Source: Arthrobacter sp. Y-9 (GTDB lineage: Bacteria > Actinomycetota > Actinomycetes > Actinomycetales > Micrococcaceae). Taken from it: a stretch of DNA of 64,000 bases. Below are positions 9,606 to 18,568 of this stretch, one piece after another. A program made the position numbers and the translations under genes. How positions within the stretch are numbered: the stretch's first letter is position 1; each line of letters begins with the position of its first letter. The DNA is taken from contig NZ_CP121463.1 of assembly GCF_029690065.1 (NCBI RefSeq), positions 372,001 to 436,000 on the forward strand, written 5' to 3'. The notes beneath the pieces are model-generated. The model was given only the letters and a program-made list of their open reading frames with translations, searched no databases and had not been told where the DNA came from.

Positions 9606-9619
<14 letters not shown>
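8732..9619 (+). CDS. livG: Branched-chain amino acid ABC transporter ATP-binding protein LivG
   Basis: Cytoplasmic ATPase, 295 residues. Walker A GPNGAGKTTCFN is the LivG type, with ARTFQNIRLFGEMTALENV as Q-loop region, Walker B VLCLDEPAAGFNPAE and H-loop LIEHDMKLVMGV. The signature is LPYGYQRRLEIARAL, the divergent form typical of LivG. About 40 acidic N-terminal residues precede the domain, which is longer than usual; an internal start is possible but the ATG at 8732 overlaps the livM stop and has GGCGGG before it. Confidence 0.9.
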
Positions 9620-10319
<700 letters not shown>

Positions 10320-10341
10320 GGTGTCTGTGCACCGACTGCTG

Positions 10342-10384
10342 CGCGGAGGCCCCCGGAACCGCAATGGTTCCGGGGGCCTCCGCG
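10342..10384 (+). terminator. Hairpin terminator after livF
   Basis: A perfect 19-bp stem (10342-10360 with 10366-10384) around the five-base loop GCAAT, 22 bases after the livF stop. There is no T-run after it, as is common for high-GC actinobacterial terminators. It may also end the convergent SRPBCC gene transcript. Confidence 0.8.
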
Positions 10385-10427
10385 TGTCAGGGACGACGAC
10401 GGCGGGCCGGAGCGTGCCCCGCCGTCG

Positions 10428-10868
10428 TCAGCGCTGCTCCAGGATCCTCTTGAGGTTGGCGAGGTCCTTCGTCGTCGCGGCTTTCATCGCGCGGCGCATG
10501 AACGGCGTCATGAGCACCCCGAACCCGGACGGAGTGCCCGTGTTCCGCAGCGTCATCACGGTCGCGTCACCCTCGGCCGACCAGGTGTAGGTGGTGCGCA
10601 TCGGGAACGGGCCGTCGGAGGTCCGCATGACCAGCCGCCGTCCGGGGTCGTACTCGGTGATCTCGTAGGTGTAGCTGAGTCGCCGGCCGAGGAAGTGGGC
10701 CACGAAGTCCATCCGCGCGCCGACACCGAGCGGCGTGCCCGGGGCATGGAGCGTGACGGCCTTGATGTTCGCATACCACTCCGGCGCGTTCACCGGGTCG
10801 GCGGCGTACTCGGCGACGACGGCGACGGGGCGGCTGATCACTGTTCTGACGGTGATGTCGACGTTCAT
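10428..10868 (-). CDS. SRPBCC (START-like) family protein
   Basis: 146-residue protein of the SRPBCC/polyketide cyclase superfamily, which binds hydrophobic ligands in a helix-grip cavity. Visible signs are the N-terminal strand with RPVAVVAEYAADPVNAPEWY, the middle LSYTYEITEYDPGRRLVMRT and the C-terminal amphipathic helix. These small members have no assigned reaction. Start ATG at 10868 has GAGG just upstream. Probably transcribed with nothing else; the cytidylyltransferase-like gene lies 66 bases upstream on the same strand. Confidence 0.8.
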   Translation of the reverse strand: MNVDITVRTVISRPVAVVAEYAADPVNAPEWYANIKAVTLHAPGTPLGVGARMDFVAHFLGRRLSYTYEITEYDPGRRLVMRTSDGPFPMRTTYTWSAEGDATVMTLRNTGTPSGFGVLMTPFMRRAMKAATTKDLANLKRILEQR

Positions 10869-10934
10869 GGGTCCTCACGGATGGTGGGCAGTGTTCGGGC
10901 TGGACTTCGGGGCCTGGCCCGGCGTCCGCCGGGA

Positions 10935-11411
10935 TTACGAGCGGCCGGCCTTCTCGGCTTCCTTGGCCGCCACGATACGGCGCAGACCGGAACTGGAGAA
11001 GCGGTGGTCGCGGCTGTTGAAGTACAGTTCGATCCCACTCTCCTCGCAGTACTCGCGTCCGGTGAAGTCCTTCTCCAGGTACTCATCTCCCACGATCCGG
11101 ACGTCGAGCTTGAACGACCGCAGAATGTCCTCCAGGTCCTGTTCCGTGGAGTACGGGACGATCTCATCGACGTACTGGCAGCCGCGGAGCTGGATGTAGC
11201 GCTCCACGACCGTCTGAGTGGGCGCGTTCTTCTCCGGGCGGTCCAGCGTGGGATCCATCTGCAGCCCGCAGATCAGGTAGTCGCACTGGCGCTTCGCCTC
11301 GGCGAGCATCATGATGTGCCCGGCGTGGAGCAGATCGAAGGTGGAGAAGGTGATACCGACCCGGGGTCCGGGGTTGTAGTCCTGGGTGCGGCCTTCGGCG
11401 GTGTTCGTCAT
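10935..11411 (-). CDS. Cytidylyltransferase-like nucleotidyltransferase (TagD-type fold)
   Basis: 158-residue protein with the nucleotidyltransferase signature TFSTFDLLHAGHIMML, containing the HxGH nucleotide-binding motif in the form HAGH near residues 29-32. The C-terminal motif of glycerol-3-phosphate cytidylyltransferases (RTxGISTT) is replaced by RFSSSGLRR, so the substrate may be different from glycerol 3-phosphate. Residues 55-110 carry the subunit-interface pattern of the family (VVERYIQLRGCQYVDEIVPY). Start at 11411 is supported by GAGAGGA upstream. Role in wall-polymer or phospholipid headgroup activation is a guess. Confidence 0.8.
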   Translation of the reverse strand: MTNTAEGRTQDYNPGPRVGITFSTFDLLHAGHIMMLAEAKRQCDYLICGLQMDPTLDRPEKNAPTQTVVERYIQLRGCQYVDEIVPYSTEQDLEDILRSFKLDVRIVGDEYLEKDFTGREYCEESGIELYFNSRDHRFSSSGLRRIVAAKEAEKAGRS

Positions 11412-11750
11412 GGGCTGTCCTCTCAGTACGGGTGAAGGAGGGCCGCCGATGGTGGGGCGGCCCTCCTCTCACGCTACCGCGCTGATGCGGGGTGACGGAC
11501 CACCCCTGTCAGCCCGGAGGGCCACTCTCGCTCGTGGCGTTGGGCCGCGTCGACAGCGGCAGGGCTTAGGTCGAAGCCTCGCGGACCCCGGCTCTTGTCG
11601 GTACATCGGTAGGAAGCTGAGACCGTGCGTCCTTCGCGAGACTGAAGCCATCGCACAGGGCTCGAGGGTCTCGCATCAGGCTGATGAGCCACACGCAATA
11701 CCAATCTGTCGCCGCCTGGGTCGAGGCCTTCGGCTCGTGAGGAGCGGCTG
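11412..11750. other. Intergenic region downstream of the lyase-like gene
   Basis: 339 bases without a supported gene. It contains the hairpin at 11432-11472 next to the cytidylyltransferase start. From about 11480 to 11750 several frames are open on both strands, but none has a credible start, ribosome binding site or recognisable domain. It may hold the remains of a degraded gene at the edge of the AT-richer segment. Confidence 0.5.
11432..11472. terminator. Hairpin between lyase-like gene and cytidylyltransferase gene
   Basis: GTGAAGGAGGGCCGCC at 11432-11447 pairs with GGCGGCCCTCCTCTCAC ending at 11472, with one bulged base and a short loop. It lies 21 bases before the cytidylyltransferase ATG, so it would stop read-through arriving from the right (minus strand) or fold in the 5' leader. 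Terminator is the more likely role. Confidence 0.5.
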
Positions 11751-13829
11751 CTAACTCCGGATCCCTCCGGCGAAGGAAGGGGGCGGGGTGCGAGCGATCC
11801 TGAGATTCGCGTAGGTGGCGTTCTGGCTGTATCCGGGGTCTGCGGGACCCGCATAAATTCCATGATTGAAGGTGGGACCCGGTGGCTTGCCTGGTCTCGA
11901 GACGTTGTAACCCACGGGTCCGGCGTTCTTTGCGATCTGGGTGCCGTCCCGCCAGAGGTCGAGAGATCCGCCGCCCGTGGTGGAGAACCGGGTGCGGAGG
12001 ACAATGAATGTCCATGTACCTGGCGCATAGGGAGCCGGGTCGGTGATGACCCCTGTCTGGATGTCGTCATCGGAGAGGACCGGGATTGGGCCGGAGCCGT
12101 CGATGAGTTGTGCGGTAACCGACCGGTAGGTGATGCTGAGCCTTGGGCTCTTGACGAACCCCAAGCTCACTACGGGATAGAGACCTGTCGCGCGATGTGC
12201 GTCACGCGCTTCAGTGGTCAGGTAACGCTGGACGTTTCCCCCAGGATGCCACTGCCCGAAGATTTCCCAGAAGTCGGCGGTGCCGCCCGAATCCAGTCTG
12301 AGCCAGTATGACACCCAATAGTCGATGTCGTACTGGGTGTAGGAGTTTGGATAGAAGGGGTCCCCGTCGAGGTATCCCTCGCTCCGGATCTTTTCAGCAC
12401 CGAGAGATGCGGGAGCGCGTGTGACGGAAAAAGAATGGGTGGTGCTGCGATTCCAGGCCACACGCAGCGGCTTGGGATCGTCGCTCTGCTCTACTCGAAC
12501 GGTGAGCGGCCGGTAGTCGCCACGGCGGACCGCGCCGGTACTGGTGGTCCATCCATCTGCTTGACCGCCGTAGATGTGCAATGCGCCGATCGAGGCGTGT
12601 CCGGCTACCGCGCCGAATGGGACCGCCCCACCGACCAGGGAATGTCCCGGAGGATCGAGTTTCGGCGGACAGATGTCCTCGGCGATGTCGTTCTTCTCCC
12701 GATCGGTGAGAGGCGCCGCGCAGGCGACGATCGCCGTGACGATCTTCCAGCCGGCAGGGACCATCGAGGTGGAGTCGTCGAGCGGTATGGTCGCTCGTCC
12801 CCCTGTCGCCACGACGTCGTACCACTTCGCAAAATACTGCCCGACGACGAAGACGCAATAGGCGCCGTCCACAGGTACGCTGATCCGAACTTGCGCCACC
12901 CCGGTCGCGTTGAACAAGTCGGTGATGTCGTCGTTTCCGCCGGCATCTTCGATTTGTGGATAGTTGAGCTCCACATCAACCGCGCAATTGCGTGCGCCGG
13001 CAAGGAAATTGACTCCGAGGCCCGCTGTGAGAGTAGTGCCGCTCGGAAGATCCGTCCAGGTGGTGGAGGTCGAATACTTATTGACGTCCATTCCGTTGAT
13101 GACTGGTGCTCGTGGGATGAGAACATCCGTGCCGCCCGGCACCTTGCGGGTGACATCAAAGGAGATATGCCGAAGGAAGGCAGAGGGCGACACGGAACGC
13201 AGAATGATCTGAACCTTGACCGCGACGCCACCGCGGCTATTTGCTGGAAGCGTGGGCTTTGCGTCGCGAAAGCACATGAGCGAGACGCCGGCTCCGGAGG
13301 TGAGGGGCGAATTCGGCGAGGTCACACGAAGTTTGATGCGCCCAGGGGACGCCGACAAGACTTCGACGGAAAACCCATTGCCGTTGCGGATCCACCACCC
13401 GTTCGGCAACTTGCCGCTCCCCGCGGTCCCATCCTGGTTCTGGACGACTCCCACGGCGGCGCCGTCGTAGCGTGGGTTGGGGTAGAAGTTCGTGCTGGCC
13501 CGTTGATGCAGCAGTCCCATCGGATTGCCATTCAGAAACCGGGCTGCAATCGGTGAGCCAGACCTGTCGAGGGCGTCTACGGAGGACGCGTAGGCTACGG
13601 CGGGATGCGAGACCCACCCGCTGGAAGCAACTGCACCGGCCGAGCGCAATTTAGAGATTGTTGCAGACTTCAATCCTGTTTCCTTCAAAACGGATTGCCC
13701 CGCTGCGGATGCAGAAGTCGCTGGGAAACCCGTGACCGCCGCGCCAAGACCAACTCCTGTGGCGCGGAATAGACCGCGCCTTGATACCACAGGAGCTGAC
13801 GCAGATGCCTCAGAAGGATTTAGCGACAT
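11751..13829 (-). CDS. Exported polysaccharide-lyase-like protein (Tat signal)
   Basis: About 692 residues. A twin-arginine signal is visible at residues 17-45 (SRRGLFRATGVGLG, hydrophobic run, ATSASAAG), so the protein is predicted to be exported folded. The C-terminal third (from about residue 450) resembles the concanavalin-like heparin lyase I/polysaccharide lyase family: DIDYWVSYWLRL, FWEIFGQWH, LDLWRDGTQI and GIYAG are in the expected order. The middle shows beta-rich carbohydrate-binding-like sequence. The ATG at 13829 is chosen because it directly precedes the Tat signal; the upstream in-frame extension is AT-rich and unlike protein. Base composition is clearly AT-richer than the neighbours (codons such as AAA, TTA, ATT are frequent), suggesting acquisition. 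Enzyme activity is unproven; it could be a binding or structural protein. Confidence 0.65.
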   Translation of the reverse strand: MSLNPSEASASAPVVSRRGLFRATGVGLGAAVTGFPATSASAAGQSVLKETGLKSATISKLRSAGAVASSGWVSHPAVAYASSVDALDRSGSPIAARFLNGNPMGLLHQRASTNFYPNPRYDGAAVGVVQNQDGTAGSGKLPNGWWIRNGNGFSVEVLSASPGRIKLRVTSPNSPLTSGAGVSLMCFRDAKPTLPANSRGGVAVKVQIILRSVSPSAFLRHISFDVTRKVPGGTDVLIPRAPVINGMDVNKYSTSTTWTDLPSGTTLTAGLGVNFLAGARNCAVDVELNYPQIEDAGGNDDITDLFNATGVAQVRISVPVDGAYCVFVVGQYFAKWYDVVATGGRATIPLDDSTSMVPAGWKIVTAIVACAAPLTDREKNDIAEDICPPKLDPPGHSLVGGAVPFGAVAGHASIGALHIYGGQADGWTTSTGAVRRGDYRPLTVRVEQSDDPKPLRVAWNRSTTHSFSVTRAPASLGAEKIRSEGYLDGDPFYPNSYTQYDIDYWVSYWLRLDSGGTADFWEIFGQWHPGGNVQRYLTTEARDAHRATGLYPVVSLGFVKSPRLSITYRSVTAQLIDGSGPIPVLSDDDIQTGVITDPAPYAPGTWTFIVLRTRFSTTGGGSLDLWRDGTQIAKNAGPVGYNVSRPGKPPGPTFNHGIYAGPADPGYSQNATYANLRIARTPPPSFAGGIRS

Positions 13830-14121
13830 GAATACATCATAATGCGCAGGATGTGTTCCGAAATATGCTTGTTTAACCTGGGAAGTTGTGCTAATTCGGA
13901 CTTCTCTTTCCTTCCCCTGTGCGTAGGTGAAGGAAAAGCTCTGTTGATCATGCGGCCCTTCGAAGCATGTGGAGTCGCCGCTGTCCAGGACCACCCCTGC
14001 TGCCCCGCCCGCGTCACATCCCGCCCGGCCGAGCGCCGTCGCGCGTCGCCTGTCACAATGGTGTGAGCCCTCGCCCCCTCCTTCACCTGCGGGGTGGCGG
14101 CCATGCAGAAAGGACTGCTCC
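13830..14121. other. Divergent promoter region between lyase-like gene and IclR regulator
   Basis: 292 bases. The left half (13830-13960) is AT-rich like the lyase-like gene, the right half returns to high GC, marking the edge of the atypical segment. It must hold divergent promoters. A GTTTAACC-containing AT-rich stretch at about 13870-13900 is a candidate for the lyase promoter, but no hexamer pair is convincing. Confidence 0.45.
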
Positions 14122-14907
14122 GTGGGTGCACCCAAACCCAAAGTCCCCGCGGCGGACAACACGCTGCGCATCCTCAGGCTTCTCAGCTCGCGGCGCGGTC
14201 CGCAGCCGGCCAGCGCCATCGCCACGGCTCTCGAGCTGCCCCGCTCCACCGTCTACCAGCTGCTCGCGGTGCTGGAGGACCACGGCCTGGTCATGCATCT
14301 CAAGGAGGAGAAGCGGTACGGCCTGGGGCTGGGAGCTTTCGAACTCAGCAGCGCCTACAGCCGCCAGGAACCGATCTCCCGTCTGGGCCGCCCGTTGCTC
14401 GCGGGTCTCGTGGACGCCCTGGGGGAGAGCGCCCACCTCGCCGTGCTGCACGGCCGCGACGTCCTCTACATCGTGGAAGAGCGCGCCAAGGGGCGCCCGT
14501 CCCTGGTGACCGACGTCGGCGTCCGCCTGCCGTCGCACCTCACCGCCAGCGGTCGCGCGATCCTCGCCGCGTTGCCGAAGCCGCAGGTCAGGGCGCTGTA
14601 CCCGAACGCGGCCGCCTTCGTCTCCCGGCACGAGACCACGAGTCCGATCTCCGGTTACTCGGCCCTGTCCCGCCACCTCGACGACGTCCGCACGCGCGGA
14701 TTCGCCACCGAACACGGGGAGGTGACGCCGGGCTTCGGTTCGGTCGCGGCCGCCGTGACGGACCACCTCGGATGGCCGACGGCGGCCATCGCCGTGACGT
14801 TCATCGAGGACCGGGTGCAGGCGGAGGAATGGCCCGCGCTCGCGGCCCGCATTCAGAAGGTCGCGAACGAGCTGACTACGCGCCTCTACGGCCGCCCGAA
14901 GGCCTGA
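14122..14907 (+). CDS. IclR family transcriptional regulator
   Basis: DNA-binding regulator, about 261 residues. N-terminal winged helix at residues 12-70 (LRILRLLSSRRGPQPASAIA then LELPRSTVYQLLAVLEDHGL) and C-terminal IclR effector domain (SAHLAVLHGRDVLYIVEERA, LPSHLTASGRAILAAL, GFATEHGEVTPGFGSVAAAV). GTG at 14122 is taken as start because AAAGGA stands eight bases before it and the sequence upstream is not protein-like. It is flanked by the divergent lyase-like gene and a convergent LacI gene, so its targets are not obvious from position. Confidence 0.88.
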   Translation: MGAPKPKVPAADNTLRILRLLSSRRGPQPASAIATALELPRSTVYQLLAVLEDHGLVMHLKEEKRYGLGLGAFELSSAYSRQEPISRLGRPLLAGLVDALGESAHLAVLHGRDVLYIVEERAKGRPSLVTDVGVRLPSHLTASGRAILAALPKPQVRALYPNAAAFVSRHETTSPISGYSALSRHLDDVRTRGFATEHGEVTPGFGSVAAAVTDHLGWPTAAIAVTFIEDRVQAEEWPALAARIQKVANELTTRLYGRPKA

Positions 14908-14920
14908 CAGGCGAGACGCC

Positions 14921-16018
14921 TCAGCCGCCGGCCGGCTCAGCGGCCGTCGAAGCCCGTGCCACGAGCCGGCTCGGCACCTCGACGTGCTCCGTCTCCGGTG
15001 ACCCGCCCTCGATCAGGGCCCGCAGCGTCCTCCCGGCCGCGGCGCCGAGCTCGCCGGACGGCAGGCTCACGCTCGTCAGCGGCGGACTCGTGTGCCGCGA
15101 GTACGGCAGATCGTCGAAGCCCGCGACGGCGAGCCGCCCCGGCACCGCGACGCCGGCCTCGGCGGCTGCCCCGAGAACTCCGTAGGCGTGCGTGTCCGTG
15201 CACCCGACCACGGCGGTCACCCCGGCGGCGTCCCACCCGGGCCACGCCTCCGTGAAGGCCTCCGCGGCGGCGTCGATGTCGGTCAGGGAGGCGGCCCCGT
15301 CGAGCACCTCGAGCCCCAGTTCCGCGGCGGTGTCCCAGAAGGCGTCGCGGCGCACGCGGAACGTGGCGGCGTCGATGGTGCTGTCCAGATAGCCCACCCG
15401 GCGATGCCCCTGCTCGGCCAGGTGCCGGGCCAGCTGCGCAGCGCCGTCGGCCACGGCGAGGTTGACGCTCGGCAGGCCGCCGCGGAGCCCGGGGGCGTCC
15501 AGCAGCACGGCGCGCGTGCCGGACGGCAGCGCCTCGACGAGTTCGGCGTTCGGTGCGTCGATGAGGAACCCGGCCGGGCGGAGGGACAGGAGTTTCCGGA
15601 TGCTGGCGGCGTCGATCTGACGCCCCGGCCCGCCGACCGAGAGCAGCAGCTCGTAGCGGTCCCCGAGCGCCGAGCGCGCCTCCGAGATGAGCTCGGCGTA
15701 GAACGGGTTGGCGATGTCCGTCGCCACGAGAACCACTACGGGGCTGAACCCCTTCGAGAGCGTGCTGCCCGCGGTGTCCACCACATAGCCGAGGCGCTCG
15801 ACGGCGGCCTGCACCTTCTCGCGATTGGCGGCGGAGATGCGGCCCTGGGCCTTGCCGCTGACCACGAGCGACACCGTCGCGGTGGAGACCCCGGCTTCGC
15901 GGGCGACCATGGCGGCCGTGACCCGGCCGGCGCCCGCGGCAGGGGCTTCCGCGGCCCCGGCGGCACCCGCGCGGAGGCCGGGCAGGGGGTTCGCGGCGTC
16001 GTCGTCCATGCGGTCCAT
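14921..16018 (-). CDS. LacI family regulator of the nucleoside utilisation cluster (UriR-like)
   Basis: About 365 residues. The helix-turn-helix is at residues 35-85 (TAAMVAREAGVSTATVSLVV, followed by a hinge helix region), then a periplasmic-binding-like effector domain (VVVLVATDIANPFYAELISE). Divergently transcribed from nucleoside hydrolase, transporter and ribokinase genes, with two LacI-type operators in between, so it most likely represses that operon and responds to a nucleoside-derived ligand such as ribose or uridine. Corynebacterium glutamicum UriR controls an equivalent set (established for that species). Start at 16018; an ATG at 16009 is an alternative, and neither has a good Shine-Dalgarno. 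Confidence 0.85.
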   Translation of the reverse strand: MDRMDDDAANPLPGLRAGAAGAAEAPAAGAGRVTAAMVAREAGVSTATVSLVVSGKAQGRISAANREKVQAAVERLGYVVDTAGSTLSKGFSPVVVLVATDIANPFYAELISEARSALGDRYELLLSVGGPGRQIDAASIRKLLSLRPAGFLIDAPNAELVEALPSGTRAVLLDAPGLRGGLPSVNLAVADGAAQLARHLAEQGHRRVGYLDSTIDAATFRVRRDAFWDTAAELGLEVLDGAASLTDIDAAAEAFTEAWPGWDAAGVTAVVGCTDTHAYGVLGAAAEAGVAVPGRLAVAGFDDLPYSRHTSPPLTSVSLPSGELGAAAGRTLRALIEGGSPETEHVEVPSRLVARASTAAEPAGG

Positions 16019-16053
16019 CTTAGGCGAGGCGAAGCCGTCCGGCCCGCGCGGGA

Positions 16054-16080
16054 TCAAGCGCTTGACGTTAAGCGTTTGAC
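16054..16080. promoter_or_regulatory. Two adjacent LacI-type operators
   Basis: TCAAGCGCTTGA (16054-16065) is a perfect 12-bp palindrome and GTTAAGCGTTTGAC (16067-16080) a near-perfect one; both have the central CG step bound by LacI/GalR proteins. Their centres are 14 bp apart, in the gap between the divergent lacI-type gene (start 16018) and the nucleoside hydrolase (start 16164). TTGAC hexamers inside both could serve as -35 elements, so binding would block transcription. Confidence 0.75.
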
Positions 16081-16163
16081 GCCGCTCCGTGAACGGTGTC
16101 ACACTCCTTGGTGTACTCTTGCCGCCACCCCTGGCGGCCCGCCCCCGACGACGTGGAGCAACC

Positions 16164-17150
16164 ATGCCTCTTGTCACCGCAGACAACAGCCCCCGCAAGA
16201 TCATCCTGGACTGCGACCCGGGCCATGACGACGCCGTCGCCATGCTCCTGGCGCACGGCAATCCGGACATCGACCTCCTGGCGGTGACCACCGTGGTGGG
16301 CAACCAGACCCTGGAGAAGGTGACCCGCAACGCCCTGTCGGTCGCGACGATCGCGGGCATCACGGGCGTCCCGTTCGCCGCCGGCTGTGCCCGCCCGCTG
16401 GTCCGCACCATCGAGACCGCGCCGGACATCCACGGCGAGAGCGGCCTGGACGGCCCCGCCCTGCCGGAGCCCGCCTTCGGCCTGGACGAGCGGCACGCGG
16501 TGGACCTCATCATCGACACGGTCATGGCCCACGAACCCGGCACCGTGACCCTGGTGCCGACGGCCGGTCTGACCAACATCGCCCTGGCGGCCCGCAAGGA
16601 ACCCCGCATCGTGGAGCGCGTCCGCGAGGTCGTCCTCATGGGCGGCGGCTACCACGTCGGCAACTGGAGCGCCGTGGCCGAGTTCAACATCAAGATCGAC
16701 CCCGAGGCCGCCCACATCGTCTTCAACGAGTCCTGGCCCGTCGTCATGGTCGGCCTCGACCTGACCCACCAGGCCCTGGCCACCCCGGACGTCGTCGAGC
16801 GCATCGCCGCGATCGGCACCAAGCCCGCGCAGTTCGTCGTCGAGCTGATGGACTTCTTCGCCGCCACCTACAAGGACGCGCAGGGCTTCGACTTCCCGCC
16901 CGTCCACGATCCGTGTGCCGTCGCCTACGTCATCGACCCGACCGTCATGACGACGCAGCGCGTCCCCGTGGACATCGAACTCAACGGCACGCTGACCCTC
17001 GGCATGACCGTCGCCGACTTCCGCGCCCCCGCGCCGGACGACTGCACGACCTCCGTGGCTGTGGACCTGGACCGCGAGAAGTTCTGGAACCTCGTCATCG
17101 ACGCCATTCAGGCGATCGGTGAGCCCGAGCAGGCAGGAGCCGCGGCATGA
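16164..17150 (+). CDS. Nucleoside hydrolase (inosine/uridine-preferring family, UriH-like)
   Basis: Hydrolyses ribonucleosides to base and ribose. About 328 residues. The N-terminal calcium-binding aspartate cluster DCDPGHDDA is at residues 16-24. Further family motifs are TTVVGNQTLEKVTRNAL, IHGESGLDGP and the late HDPCAVAYVIDP with the conserved active-site histidine-aspartate. GGAG precedes the ATG at 16164 by about six bases. First gene of an operon with the MFS transporter (ATGA overlap) and ribokinase, which would phosphorylate the released ribose. Confidence 0.92.
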   Translation: MPLVTADNSPRKIILDCDPGHDDAVAMLLAHGNPDIDLLAVTTVVGNQTLEKVTRNALSVATIAGITGVPFAAGCARPLVRTIETAPDIHGESGLDGPALPEPAFGLDERHAVDLIIDTVMAHEPGTVTLVPTAGLTNIALAARKEPRIVERVREVVLMGGGYHVGNWSAVAEFNIKIDPEAAHIVFNESWPVVMVGLDLTHQALATPDVVERIAAIGTKPAQFVVELMDFFAATYKDAQGFDFPPVHDPCAVAYVIDPTVMTTQRVPVDIELNGTLTLGMTVADFRAPAPDDCTTSVAVDLDREKFWNLVIDAIQAIGEPEQAGAAA

Positions 17151-18568
17151 GCACCACCACCGCCACCAAGTCCGGGCCCGGCGTCGGCGTCCTGACCGCC
17201 GCGCTGCTGACCGCCTGCATCGCCTTCCAGCTCAACGCCTCCATGCTCAGCCCCGCGCTGGTGTCCATGGAACACGAACTGCACACGGACCAGGCCACGA
17301 TCGGTCTCAGCCAGACCTGGTTCTTCACCGCCGCGGCGCTGTTCTCCCTGTTCCTGCCGCGCCTCAGTGACATCGTGGGCCGCAAACGCGTCCTGGTGGG
17401 CATGATGGCCCTCATGGCGATCGGCTCGGTCATCGCCGCCGTCGCCCCGGACGTCAGCTGGGTCTTCGTGGGCCGCATCATCCAGGGCGTCTCCGGCCCC
17501 ACGGTGCCGCTCTGCCTGCTCATGCTGCGCTCCGCCGTCGAGGACCCGCGCCGCTACGGCTCCCTCATGGGTCTCATCACGGCGGTCAACGGCGGCGTGG
17601 CCGGCGTCGACTCCTTCGTGGGCGGCTTCTTCACCGAGCATTACGGCTTCCGCAGCCTCTTCTGGATCATGACCGCGCTGGCCGTCGTGGCCGCCGTGCT
17701 CGTCCTCTTCCTGGCCCCGGAGTCCAAGCCCCAGGAGGGCACCCGCATGGACTGGGCCGGCGTGTTCTTCATCGTCGTGGCGGTCGGCGCCGTGCTGACG
17801 GCGCTCAACAGCGCCGCCGGACTGGTCTCCGCATTCGACGCCGGCACCCTCACCTTCTCGATCGTCCTTGCCCTGGTGGGCGTGGCCGCCTTCATCGGCT
17901 TCTGGACGGTGGAGAAGCGCACCGCCCAGCCGATGGTGGAGATCGCCCACCTGCGCCAGCGCTCCATGTGGGCCCTGCTGCTGACCACCACCCTGACCAT
18001 GACCGGCATCTTCGCCGTCATCAATGGCATCGTCCCGGCGTTCGTCCAGGCCGCATCCCCGGGCTTCTCCGTCGGCCCGACCGAGATGTCCCTCATGATC
18101 CTCACGCCGTACGCCCTGCTCGGCTGGCTGGTCGGACCCTTCAGCGGCCGTCTCGCCCCGGTGATCGGCTACCGCCGCACACTGCACCTGGGCATGGGCG
18201 GCAGCCTCGTCGCCCTGGCCGTCATCGCGTTCTTCGGACTCGGCAGCCTGCCGGTCATGATCATCGCGACCGCGCTGCTCGGCATCGCCTACGCTGGCAC
18301 CGTGAACATCATGCTCAACGGCCTCGGAGTCGTGCTCTCCCCGCAGAGCAACCCCGGCTTCCTGCCCGGCATGAACGCCGGCGCCTTCAACCTCGGCGCC
18401 GGTCTGAGCTTCCTGGTCCTGCCCGCCGTGCTTCAGGCGACGCAGTCCCTGGCCGACCCGAAGCTGTCCTACCTCACGGTGGTGCTCACGGGCCTGGTCA
18501 TCACGGTGGCCGCGTTCGCCGTCTCCTTCCTCATCCCCCGTCCCGCAGAAGCAGAGGTGCAGCAGTGA
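17147..18568 (+). CDS. MFS transporter, probable nucleoside permease (UriT-like)
   Basis: 473-residue integral membrane protein of the drug:proton antiporter type within the major facilitator superfamily. MFS signatures are visible in LPRLSDIVGRKRVLVGMMAL (loop 2-3) and GRIIQGVSGP. Hydrophobic segments fit 12 to 14 helices. Position between a nucleoside hydrolase and ribokinase, and the parallel with uriT of Corynebacterium, point to nucleoside uptake rather than drug export; that is inference. Overlaps both neighbours by a few bases. Confidence 0.82.
   Translation: MSTTTATKSGPGVGVLTAALLTACIAFQLNASMLSPALVSMEHELHTDQATIGLSQTWFFTAAALFSLFLPRLSDIVGRKRVLVGMMALMAIGSVIAAVAPDVSWVFVGRIIQGVSGPTVPLCLLMLRSAVEDPRRYGSLMGLITAVNGGVAGVDSFVGGFFTEHYGFRSLFWIMTALAVVAAVLVLFLAPESKPQEGTRMDWAGVFFIVVAVGAVLTALNSAAGLVSAFDAGTLTFSIVLALVGVAAFIGFWTVEKRTAQPMVEIAHLRQRSMWALLLTTTLTMTGIFAVINGIVPAFVQAASPGFSVGPTEMSLMILTPYALLGWLVGPFSGRLAPVIGYRRTLHLGMGGSLVALAVIAFFGLGSLPVMIIATALLGIAYAGTVNIMLNGLGVVLSPQSNPGFLPGMNAGAFNLGAGLSFLVLPAVLQATQSLADPKLSYLTVVLTGLVITVAAFAVSFLIPRPAEAEVQQ

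Noticed and set aside
11474-12070. Overlapping minus-strand frames running from the lyase-like gene into the intergenic region
   Set aside because: Two frames look weakly protein-like near 11570-11750 but lack start, ribosome binding site and recognisable domain; possibly a gene remnant, not supportable.
14122-14907. IclR protein at 14.1 kb considered as regulator of the TTGAAC or hut operators
   Set aside because: No such site lies in its own promoter region; the IclR at 32.9 kb is better placed for TTGAAC, and the hut operator cannot be tied to either.
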